Below are positions 30,319-38,153 of a stretch of 43,723 nt of DNA, piece after piece. The stretch spans positions 1 to 43,723 of the forward strand of contig JAUVZV010000003.1 in NCBI GenBank assembly GCA_030602375.1. The letters run 5' to 3'. The position numbers and the translations under genes were made by a program. How positions within the stretch are numbered: the stretch's first letter is position 1; each line of letters opens with the position of its first letter. A model generated the notes under the pieces. It worked only from the letters and a program-made list of their open reading frames with translations. It was not told the DNA's origin and searched no databases. This stretch comes from Chloroflexota bacterium (GTDB taxonomy: Bacteria; Chloroflexota; Dehalococcoidia; Dehalococcoidales; JAUVZV01).

Positions 30319-30348
30319 TTGACAAAAACATCTTAGTTCTGTTATAAT
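30319..30348 (+). promoter_or_regulatory. Promoter of the pan operon
   Basis: TTGACA (30319-30324)-N18-TATAAT (30343-30348). Confidence 0.75.
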
Positions 30349-30400
30349 AATATAACTAAATTGAGCCACCGTCTTTAAGGCGGTGAGTCTTTTTAAGTAA

Positions 30401-30430
30401 GTCGCTTGGATCAGAGATGACCGAGACGGC
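30401..30430 (+). ncRNA. pan-motif-like leader hairpin
   Basis: GTCG-CTTGG-(A)-TCA-GAGA-TGA-CCGAG-(A)-CGGC: stem with a bulged A on each strand, in the 5' leader of a pantothenate operon. Confidence 0.65.
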
Positions 30431-30458
30431 CAATAGTTTAGATATGGGTGGTTGAGTG

Positions 30459-30496
30459 CCTTCTCCTGCATTGGCGGGAGAGGGTATTTTTATTTG
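30459..30496 (+). terminator. Rho-independent terminator within the pan-operon leader
   Basis: CCTTCTCCTGC-ATTG-GCGGGAGAGG hairpin followed by TATTTTTATTT, between promoter and first gene. Confidence 0.8.
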
Positions 30497-30522
30497 TATT
30501 TTCAGCTAGATGAAGAACTAAA

Positions 30523-31407
30523 GTGCTCAAATTAGGATTCATTGGGGCGGGAATGGTAGGTACTGCTTTAGCCGTCGGGTTAAAAAGCAAGGGCTATCAG
30601 GTTGCGGCCGTATCCAGCCGAAGCCGGACTTCAGCCCAAAACCTAGCTCAGCAAGTTTCAGGCTGCCAGGTATTTGACACGAGCCAGGGTGTGGCTGAGA
30701 ATGCTGAATTTATCTTTATTACCACCCCCGATAATGCTATTTCAGAAGTGGTATCTTCGGTAAAGTGGCACCCCGGACAAAGTGTGGTTCACTGCAACGG
30801 TGCCGAGTCAACTCAAATTCTGGAGCCGGCCAAGAAACTGGGGGCTAAAGTGGGCACTTTTCACCCCCTACAGACCTTCGCCAGCGTGAAAGAGGCAATC
30901 CAGAATATCCCCGGCTCAACCTTTGCCATCGAAGCCGAAAAACCCTTACTTCCCACCCTCAAGGAGATAGCTTCTTCCCTTGGTGGTGAATTTATAGAGC
31001 TTAAAGCCGGCGACAAGGTGCTCTATCATGCAGCCGCAGTTATCGCCTGTAATTATATGGTAACACTGGTTAAGCTGGCTACTGACCTATGGCAGACTTT
31101 TGGCGTCCCACGCCGCCAAGCGACACGGGCCTTAATGCCACTGCTGCGAGGGACACTGCATAATATTGAGACTATCAGCATACCGAATTGCCTCACCGGC
31201 CCAATCGCCCGCGGTGACAGTGGGACTATAAAAAAGCACCTTGATACCCTGCAAAAAGCAGCGCCTGAACTCGTTTCTGTCTATCGAGAACTTGGACGGC
31301 AAACCATTCCCATTGCTCTAGATAAGGGCAAGATTAATAAACCCGAGGCGGAAAAGATGCAGGCATTATTGGGGCAGCAAAATACAAGCAAAAAGGCAAA
31401 GGGGTGA
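30523..31407 (+). CDS. Rossmann-like + DUF2520 protein, candidate ketopantoate reductase
   Basis: [17 protein letters not shown] Rossmann motif, [23 protein letters not shown]2520-type C-terminus; first gene of the panDBC operon. Confidence 0.8.
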   Translation: MLKLGFIGAGMVGTALAVGLKSKGYQVAAVSSRSRTSAQNLAQQVSGCQVFDTSQGVAENAEFIFITTPDNAISEVVSSVKWHPGQSVVHCNGAESTQILEPAKKLGAKVGTFHPLQTFASVKEAIQNIPGSTFAIEAEKPLLPTLKEIASSLGGEFIELKAGDKVLYHAAAVIACNYMVTLVKLATDLWQTFGVPRRQATRALMPLLRGTLHNIETISIPNCLTGPIARGDSGTIKKHLDTLQKAAPELVSVYRELGRQTIPIALDKGKINKPEAEKMQALLGQQNTSKKAKG

Positions 31408-31421
31408 GTCCAATGAGAACG

Positions 31422-31790
31422 ATGCTCAAAAGTAAAATCCACCGTGCCCGTGTTACCCAGGCTAATATTGACTATGAGGGCAGCATTACCATCGACAAAA
31501 GGCTGATGGAGGAGGCTGATATCCTACCCTACGAACAGGTAGAGGTGCTGGATATTAATAACGGGGCTCGCTGTACCACCTATGCCATTGAAGGCAACAG
31601 AGAGAGCGGTGAAATTTGCATCAATGGGGCTGCCGCCAGACTGGTCTTAAAGGGGGACACCATTATTATTCTGTCCTACTCGAAGGTAGAGGATGATGAA
31701 GCCCATAACTTTATGCCCAGGCTAATATACGTTGATGACAAGAATGCTATCACCCACACTAAGCGAACCATCGAGGCAATGCCTTTTTAA
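31422..31790 (+). CDS. panD: Aspartate 1-decarboxylase
   Basis: [25 protein letters not shown] with the G-S self-cleavage site; NGAAARL. Confidence 0.95.
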   Translation: MLKSKIHRARVTQANIDYEGSITIDKRLMEEADILPYEQVEVLDINNGARCTTYAIEGNRESGEICINGAAARLVLKGDTIIILSYSKVEDDEAHNFMPRLIYVDDKNAITHTKRTIEAMPF

Positions 31791-31800
31791 GGGGGAAATA

Positions 31801-32640
31801 ATGCGCGTTACTATAAATCAAGTAAAAGGGATGAAGAAGAAGGGTGAGAAAATCGCTATGCTCACCGCTTACGACTATTCTACCGCTAAGATAATTGATG
31901 AGGCGGATATACCACTAATCCTGGTTGGGGATAGCCTGGGTATGGTGGTCCTGGGCTACGAAACAACCATCCCGGTAACAATAGAAGAAATGATTCACCA
32001 CACCAAAGCTGTGGTTAGGGGTACCAAAAGGTCACTGATTGTTGGCGATATGCCTTTTATGACCTATCACCTAAGTGCGGAGGATGCCCTGCGTAACGCT
32101 GCCCGTTTTATTCAGGAAGCCGGTTGTCAGGCAGTTAAGCTTGAGGGTGGCGTCACTGTAGCTGAGAAGGTGAGGCGGGTTGTTGACTGCGGCATCCCGG
32201 TTATGGGTCATATTGGGCTTACCCCCCAGTCAATTCACCAGCTTGGCGGCTTTAAAGTTCAGGGCAAAACCCCCGAAGCTGCCATTAAACTGATTAAGGA
32301 TGCCCGGGCTCTGGAAGAGGCTGGGGCTTTTGCCATTGTGCTGGAGACGGTCCCGGCGCAACTGGCAAGCCTTATTACTCAGAAAGTAGACGTCCCTACC
32401 ATTGGCATTGGTGCTGGCATTGGCTGTGATGGCCAGATTCAAATTATCAATGATATCCTCGGTTTATTTACCGACTTTGTCCCCAAACATGCCAAGCAAT
32501 ATACAAAACTTGCCGAGATTATTCATAACGTTGTTAGCGAGTATGCCAGTGAGGTAAAGTCAGGTGGCTTCCCTACCGACCAGAACAGCTTCTTCTTGGA
32601 TGAAAGTGTTGCCGCTGAACTATCCAAATTAACCAAATAA
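31801..32640 (+). CDS. panB: 3-methyl-2-oxobutanoate hydroxymethyltransferase
   Basis: MLTAYDYSTAKIIDEADIPLILVGDSLGMVVLGYETT, GIGAGIGCDGQIQI; start corrected to ATG 31801. Confidence 0.96.
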   Translation: MRVTINQVKGMKKKGEKIAMLTAYDYSTAKIIDEADIPLILVGDSLGMVVLGYETTIPVTIEEMIHHTKAVVRGTKRSLIVGDMPFMTYHLSAEDALRNAARFIQEAGCQAVKLEGGVTVAEKVRRVVDCGIPVMGHIGLTPQSIHQLGGFKVQGKTPEAAIKLIKDARALEEAGAFAIVLETVPAQLASLITQKVDVPTIGIGAGIGCDGQIQIINDILGLFTDFVPKHAKQYTKLAEIIHNVVSEYASEVKSGGFPTDQNSFFLDESVAAELSKLTK

Positions 32641-32646
32641 GATATA

Positions 32647-33489
32647 TTGCTCCTTATGCAAGTTGTCAAAACAATCAGCGAGATACGAAAAATAAGACCA
32701 AAGCTTGCCGAACCAGTAGGCTTTGTTCCCACCATGGGTTACCTGCATCAAGGGCATCTATCTTTAGTAAGATATGCCAGAGTTGAAAACCGTTCACTAG
32801 TGGTCAGTATCTTTGTTAATCCCACCCAATTTGGTCCCAGTGAGGATTTTGAGCGATACCCGCGTGACACCGAATGCGACCTGGCATTACTGGAAAACGA
32901 AAGGGTAGATATCGTCTTTATGCCATCAGCAGCAGAGATGTATCCGCCGCGGTTTAATAGCTGGGTAGAAGTCAGCCACGTAACCGAAAGACTTGAGGGA
33001 GCGTCTCGACCCGGGCACTTTAAGGGGGTAACCACTGTTGTTTGTAAGCTATTCAACATTCTCCAGCCCAATGTTGCCTACTTCGGACAGAAAGATGCCC
33101 AGCAGGCACTGGTTATCAAAAAGATGGTAGCTGAGCTTAATATGGACCTGAAGATAGTTACCCTGCCCACAGTGCGTGAGAGCGACGGTCTGGCGATGAG
33201 CAGTCGTAATACTTACCTTAACCCCAAAGAGCGCCAGGCAGCTCTGGTTCTCCACCAGGCGCTCAACTTAGCCCAAAAGCTATTCTCAGAGGGTGAAAGA
33301 GACGCTAGTCGTCTTCGCCGGGAGATGTTAAGTTTAATCGGGAAAGAGCCACTGGCAAAACCTGACTATGTCAGTGTTGCTGATACCGAAACCCTTGAGG
33401 AGTTAGATACCCTAACTTTGCCGGCTTTAGTATCACTGGCAGTAAAAATCGGTAAGACGAGACTCATAGATAATGTAATGCTGGAATAA
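32647..33489 (+). CDS. panC: Pantoate-beta-alanine ligase
   Basis: VPTMGYLHQGHLSLVRYA, SIFVNPTQFGPSEDFERYPR, FGQKDAQQALVIKKMV, SSRNTYL. Confidence 0.96.
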   Translation: MLLMQVVKTISEIRKIRPKLAEPVGFVPTMGYLHQGHLSLVRYARVENRSLVVSIFVNPTQFGPSEDFERYPRDTECDLALLENERVDIVFMPSAAEMYPPRFNSWVEVSHVTERLEGASRPGHFKGVTTVVCKLFNILQPNVAYFGQKDAQQALVIKKMVAELNMDLKIVTLPTVRESDGLAMSSRNTYLNPKERQAALVLHQALNLAQKLFSEGERDASRLRREMLSLIGKEPLAKPDYVSVADTETLEELDTLTLPALVSLAVKIGKTRLIDNVMLE

Positions 33490-33553
33490 CCGTTTGTGTG
33501 TCCTGCAGATTTAGAAGAGTGCAGTTTTAGCTTCACTCTTATTTTATGTAAAG

Positions 33554-33668
33554 TACACCCTATTCCCTAATCAGTGTCATCATGCCCAGCATTGCCAGAA
33601 AGGCAAGCCCGGCACCAAGGAAAAATGGGGCGGCTGGGTTTATAACCTGTCACAAAGGCTCGGCTACT
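33554..33668 (-). pseudogene. Remnant of a second copy of the MFS gene 3' end
   Basis: Near-identical to 38150-38250 (e.g. catcatgcccagcattgccagaaaggcaagcccggc[a/g]ccaaggaaaaatggggcggctgggtttataacctg), then joined to the sequence found ~100 bp further inside the MFS gene (cacaaaggctcg.gctac). Confidence 0.88.
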
Positions 33669-33780
33669 TAAAGTGTCCGTAATCCTAATCCCACAATCTG
33701 CACCATTTATACTGACGACTTACACTGTTAGCCAAGACCAATGGTTTTATTAATTAACGACGGTTTGGTTAGCTGATGTG

Positions 33781-34668
33781 TTAGTTCTCTTTAAGCCATC
33801 GAGAGGCCAGTTCTTGATAATAGCTCCCCAGAGTGTGCCTACCTATTGCAGGGGCAACGCCATCACCTTGTCCTGCCGCTATAAAGAACTCAGCGAGATC
33901 TGACATCTGTTTGTTAAATGGCCGAATCACTCTTGTGGCAAGCCTAGCCAGCCAGGGTGGTATTAGCGTGATCTTCGGGTTTTTCCCGAACGTTGCAAAA
34001 GCAAGTTCGGCAATTTCCTTAAGACTATATATCACAGGGCCACCGACAGGTATTTCATGTTCTTTGCCAGTAACGGCATCGACACAAACAGCAGCCAGGT
34101 CAGCACCATGTATGGGATTTATTCTGTTCCCGCCGTCCCCAATCATGTAGACCCTTCCTGATTTCGCCATCTTAAGGGATTCACTCATGTCTGAGAAATA
34201 GCCAGTTGGACGAATGATAGCATACTCGAGTCCAGAATCTTGCAAGTCCCTAACAAAATCCTCATGAGCCTTAACAATTTCCAGGTACTCAAACATATGG
34301 GCATTGAATACTGAGACATAAATAAACTTCTTAACAGATTTTGTCAGTGCAATATCGAGGATGTTCTTGTTTCCTTGATAATCAACGTCCCGATAAGTAA
34401 GTTTGTCCTTCTGACGGGTAATACCAATCGAAGAAAATACGATATCAATGCCATCACAAAGACCGTGCAGTGTTTCAGGTTTAGCAACCTCTCCAACGAA
34501 GATTTCGTCTATTTGGCCCCTCACGGCAGGCTCCAAGAATGGGCCAATTTGCTCAAGTTTTTTGGGATTTCGTGCCAGTGCCCGAACCCAATAACCCCGC
34601 TTTTTGAATTCCCGAACAACGAATTTCCCAAGATAGCCGGTAGATCCCGCAATCAGTACTCTCAGCAT
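33781..34668 (-). CDS. NAD(P)-dependent epimerase / NmrA-like (atypical SDR)
   Basis: MLRVLIAGSTGYLGKFVVREFKKRGYWVRALARNP; start moved to ATG 34668. Confidence 0.85.
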   Translation of the reverse strand: MLRVLIAGSTGYLGKFVVREFKKRGYWVRALARNPKKLEQIGPFLEPAVRGQIDEIFVGEVAKPETLHGLCDGIDIVFSSIGITRQKDKLTYRDVDYQGNKNILDIALTKSVKKFIYVSVFNAHMFEYLEIVKAHEDFVRDLQDSGLEYAIIRPTGYFSDMSESLKMAKSGRVYMIGDGGNRINPIHGADLAAVCVDAVTGKEHEIPVGGPVIYSLKEIAELAFATFGKNPKITLIPPWLARLATRVIRPFNKQMSDLAEFFIAAGQGDGVAPAIGRHTLGSYYQELASRWLKEN

Positions 34669-34759
34669 TTGACCTGTTCTCTCTGGCATACTCGTATCAC
34701 CACATTAAAACCGGCATCCAGCATTGTCAATCCTAATGCAACACGCCTGTGATTTACAA

Positions 34760-34909
34760 AGAATGGAAGTAGTATTTCCAGGCGTCCATTAGGGTCAGTC
34801 CTTCCTACCGCTTGGCCGTCTAAAGTTACGACAGCCCCTCAACTGGTGAACCATGATCCGTGACCATCAGAATAACGCCTACGTTCAGACCGAGTTCGCC
34901 TTCAAGCGG
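34760..34909 (-). pseudogene. Frameshifted transthyretin/CarboxypepD_reg-like domain remnant
   Basis: - strand frames PLEGELGLNVGVILMVTDHGSPVEG | AVVTLDGQAVGRTDPNGRLEILLPF, split by a frameshift near 34832-34840 (GAGGGG). Confidence 0.55.
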
Positions 34910-34914
34910 GCATC

Positions 34915-34942
34915 TTGACAAGCTAGTACTCTCATCTATAAT
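34915..34942 (+). promoter_or_regulatory. Promoter upstream of zinc-ribbon/OB-fold gene
   Basis: TTGACA-N16-TATAAT. Confidence 0.65.
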
Positions 34943-34960
34943 TAAGGAAAGGGGTGTTAA

Positions 34961-35542
34961 ATGCGAAAGTGCCCTAATTGTGCTCAGGTAACCGCAAGAA
35001 CCAAGGATGGGGCATGCCGATGGTGTGGTTATCCCCTGTTATCGGAGAAATACGAAGAGATACCCTTAACCTATAAACAACTGCGAGAAGAGAGATGGCA
35101 TAAGCAGAAATCACCTCTGAGGGAGCAAACTGGGCCACCTACTCTACCCAATCATAGCACTTTAGCGCCAACACAGGCGCCGGAGTCTCAACCTGAACCG
35201 ATGTCTGAGAAAGAACCCGATCTGATACCAGAGTCTGAACGTGGGCTAATAGTGACCCCTGTAGAGATAACCGTTGAAGAATTGTATTCATTGGTCGCGA
35301 TGCAGACTTTTAAGGTAACGGGGGTAGTGGACAAAATAGTATTACATGATAGCTATGATATTTACTATATTATTCTGACTAGTGCTGAAAACACGTTAGA
35401 ACTGAACGTCCAGTGTACGTTTGACAAGAAGCATATACCTGAACTGAACCAGTTGACAAGAGGACAAACCGTGACAGTGCAGGGCAAATACGCTGGCTAC
35501 ATAGTAAACATGCTTATGAGAGATTGTATTTTAGTTCACTGA
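34961..35542 (+). CDS. Zinc-ribbon protein with C-terminal OB-fold (tRNA_anti-like)
   Basis: N-terminal CPNC-x11-CRWCGYPL; proline-rich linker; C-terminal FKVTGVVDKIVLHDSYDIYYIILTSAENTLELNVQC...LTRGQTVTVQGKYAG. Confidence 0.7.
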   Translation: MRKCPNCAQVTARTKDGACRWCGYPLLSEKYEEIPLTYKQLREERWHKQKSPLREQTGPPTLPNHSTLAPTQAPESQPEPMSEKEPDLIPESERGLIVTPVEITVEELYSLVAMQTFKVTGVVDKIVLHDSYDIYYIILTSAENTLELNVQCTFDKKHIPELNQLTRGQTVTVQGKYAGYIVNMLMRDCILVH

Positions 35543-35771
35543 AAATGTTTCCAGCTACAATGCTACTTTCCCGCCACCCCCCTTTCCAAAGTCGCAATTA
35601 CATCGCGCACGCACAGGAGTCAGTTTATTGATGCAAGTTAGCTACCAAGGTGAATAGTGGCTGGTTGTGGTCTATTGTTTTGCGCCATTGTGTTTTTGGT
35701 TGACAGAAGTGTATAATGAAATATTAAAACTGAGCATTTGGAAGCTGAAGTAGGCGTACTTAGGTGACAAA

Positions 35772-36725
35772 ATGTCAAAATGTCGTAACTGTGGTAGAAA
35801 AGCTTACTACGACGACTTCTGCCAATGGTGTCATTACCCCCTGAGCGGACGCAGACTTCCCTGGCAAGCAAGGAGGATGACGCCGCTTAAGAAACTTGCT
35901 ACACAGGTCGAACTGAAGGCTGAGCAGATTACTAAGGTGGACAAAAAGGCTGTGGAGGTATGGACCACGGCTATGGGCAAAAAAGAGGATAAGGCGATGG
36001 AGCAGATTGCTGAACAAGCAGCGCATACCAAAGTCGACTCCTTCGAGCTGGAGAGGCATCGTCATGGGGTACCGGGAGGGGTTGAAGTGATGGACAAAAT
36101 AAAGGTTTTTGTCATCGACAGTCAGGGGCTTTTCCGCCAAGGCCTTCGCCTACTCCTTTCCCAAACCGACAATATTGAACTGATTGGTGAATCTGACTTC
36201 CTAGAAGACACAATAGCGATTATTGAAGAGCTTGCGCCCGACATAGTAATCATAGATATCAAATTACCCTCGCTGAGCGGGCTTGATTTGGCACAGCGTG
36301 TGAGGCAGCGTTTGCCACGCATATCACTAATCATGCTCACGCCGTACGAGGACCATAGCCAAATCCTTGAGGCACTCAAAGCTGGAGTAGCCGCATACCT
36401 GAGTAAGAGCATCACCCCCGAAGGACTTGTCAGCGCTATTCGGAGAATCTTTAAGGGGGAACACATTGTCGACGAGCTCCTTCGCAGGCCGAGTGTTGCC
36501 CCGCGGGTGTTGATGCACCTTCAAGGCATGCAAAAGAAAGGCCTAATTAAACCTCTTAGCCCTCAAGAGATAGAGACGCTAATCCACTTTGCCAACGGCC
36601 ATTCGCTTAAGCGGATCGCTGATACTATAGGTGTGAGCGAGCAAGAGATTATAAATCACACGGCTTCTATTTTGTCAAAACTTGCTGCTAACGGAGTGGG
36701 CCCAGCTAACAGCACCGCTGCTTGA
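35772..36725 (+). CDS. Response regulator (REC + LuxR-type HTH) with N-terminal zinc ribbon
   Basis: CRNC-x9-CQWCHYPL; VFVIDSQGLFRQGLRLLLS, IVIIDIKLPSLSGLDLA, LTPYED, YLSKS; LSPQEIETLIHFANGHSLKRIADTIGVSEQEIINHTASILSKL. Confidence 0.85.
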   Translation: MSKCRNCGRKAYYDDFCQWCHYPLSGRRLPWQARRMTPLKKLATQVELKAEQITKVDKKAVEVWTTAMGKKEDKAMEQIAEQAAHTKVDSFELERHRHGVPGGVEVMDKIKVFVIDSQGLFRQGLRLLLSQTDNIELIGESDFLEDTIAIIEELAPDIVIIDIKLPSLSGLDLAQRVRQRLPRISLIMLTPYEDHSQILEALKAGVAAYLSKSITPEGLVSAIRRIFKGEHIVDELLRRPSVAPRVLMHLQGMQKKGLIKPLSPQEIETLIHFANGHSLKRIADTIGVSEQEIINHTASILSKLAANGVGPANSTAA

Positions 36726-36993
36726 TGGCAGACAGAATCGTGATAGTGTTTAGGCACTTAGCGGGCTTGACGCGTAGAACAGGATTATCACGGACATGTC
36801 TCCCTCCAATCATCGAATCAATCTGCACCCTGACCCTAGCTTAGTAACACTGGATTGTGGCTAGCGAAACAGGCTTAACTGGAGATTACTTTTTCTTTGA
36901 ACTGGAAAGAGAACGATCCACAGTGTGGAGGAAGTCATTAATAAGAATCACAGACGCTACTTAAGTGGCACTAGTCCGGGTTGAGCTGAGGGG

Positions 36994-38070
36994 TTACCCT
37001 GTATTATCCTCCCTAAGCACTACGGCGAGCATTGTTTGCGGTTCCTCTAGCACGTCATGACTTAGTATCTTTGCCAAACCCCCCGAATACTCCTCTACCT
37101 TCTGGTAGTCTTCTACCACTCTTTCCACATTTGGCATTTCTAGCAATATCGAAACCAACGGGGTGGGCTCGCCTAACGACAAATCTATGATGCCCCCACC
37201 CGTATTAGTACGTGTGTCCAGTAGAATGCATCCGCCACGGATGTTATGCAACCGCTGCCGCAGCTGTTCCATCCATGATGGCCCAGCTCCCTGAGGGACA
37301 GCCAGTATTACTTTGCCACTGTACATGATAGGACTAATTTCCTTCGGAGCCACAGCATCGGCTTCGACACTTTGAGGTGCCAGTTCGCCTTCAATTCCAA
37401 CGCCGGTCAGGTGAGGCTCTGGAGTGCTATCAAGTGTCTTCTCACTTTCGTCAACTTTTGCCAATTCAGGAACGTGCTCCTCCGCTGGCACTGTTTCTTG
37501 GTCTCTGGTATCGGAGGGGGTTTCAACACCTTTAAATGGTGAAGTTGACAGCTCCTTGAGAACGGAGTTTATACTTTCGATAAGAGCACTGCGGCTCTTC
37601 TTGGTCTGGTCTATCATTTCTTCAGCTCTGCGTTGAGCTTCCAAGAGAACGGAGTTTGCGCCTTCGATAGCAGTACTCCAACTCTTCTTGGCTTGTTTGA
37701 CCATTTCTTCAGCTTTGTGGTGGGCTTCCTCGACTATTTTAGCCTTTTCCGCTTCAGCTTCCTGTTTCACTTCTTCCTTAATGTACTCGGAAATCTGGCG
37801 GGTCTCCTCTACCATTCTCTCAATCGTCTGAAAAAGCCTCTGACTAGACAGAGCAAGCTCTATACGTTTAAGAGCAGCTTCACTTGAACCTGCGACTGTC
37901 TCAAGAAAAGCCATCACCTCATCTGGGTCTAGACCATTTTTGACTTTACGAAATTCTCTGCCGAGCAATTCCTTAACCTGACGCTGTATCGCAGTGTCTG
38001 ATTTTGGTGAACTCTTCTCTTCAGGTTTGGTCTCTGAATTGATCCTGTCTACTGACCTAAATGCATCCAC
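36994..38070 (-). CDS. DivIVA-like coiled-coil protein with uncharacterised C-terminal domain
   Basis: REFRKVKNGLDPDEVMAFLETVAG DivIVA-like segment, long coiled coil with a tandem 29-aa repeat, acidic linker, C-terminal GKVILAVPQGAGPSWMEQLRQRLHNIRGGCILLDTRT. Start proposed at GTG 38070 (called start 38115). Confidence 0.65.
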   Translation of the reverse strand: MDAFRSVDRINSETKPEEKSSPKSDTAIQRQVKELLGREFRKVKNGLDPDEVMAFLETVAGSSEAALKRIELALSSQRLFQTIERMVEETRQISEYIKEEVKQEAEAEKAKIVEEAHHKAEEMVKQAKKSWSTAIEGANSVLLEAQRRAEEMIDQTKKSRSALIESINSVLKELSTSPFKGVETPSDTRDQETVPAEEHVPELAKVDESEKTLDSTPEPHLTGVGIEGELAPQSVEADAVAPKEISPIMYSGKVILAVPQGAGPSWMEQLRQRLHNIRGGCILLDTRTNTGGGIIDLSLGEPTPLVSILLEMPNVERVVEDYQKVEEYSGGLAKILSHDVLEEPQTMLAVVLREDNTG

Positions 38071-38077
38071 GGTTGTT

Positions 38078-38106
38078 ATAATAACAGCGCCATCGTATAA
38101 AGTCAA
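38078..38106 (-). promoter_or_regulatory. Promoter of DivIVA-like gene
   Basis: - strand TTGACT-N17-TATTAT; -10 lies inside palindrome TGTTAT-A-ATAACA. Confidence 0.65.
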
Positions 38107-38153
38107 CAGTGCCATGCTACATCATGTGTAACGGTAGCAAAAAGCTGGACACC

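Noticed and set aside
36726-36845. Short ORF MADRIVIVFRHLAGLTRRTGLSRTCLPPIIESICTLTLA after the response regulator
   Set aside because: Begins at the stop-codon region of the upstream gene, is not protein-like overall, and has no ribosome-binding site.
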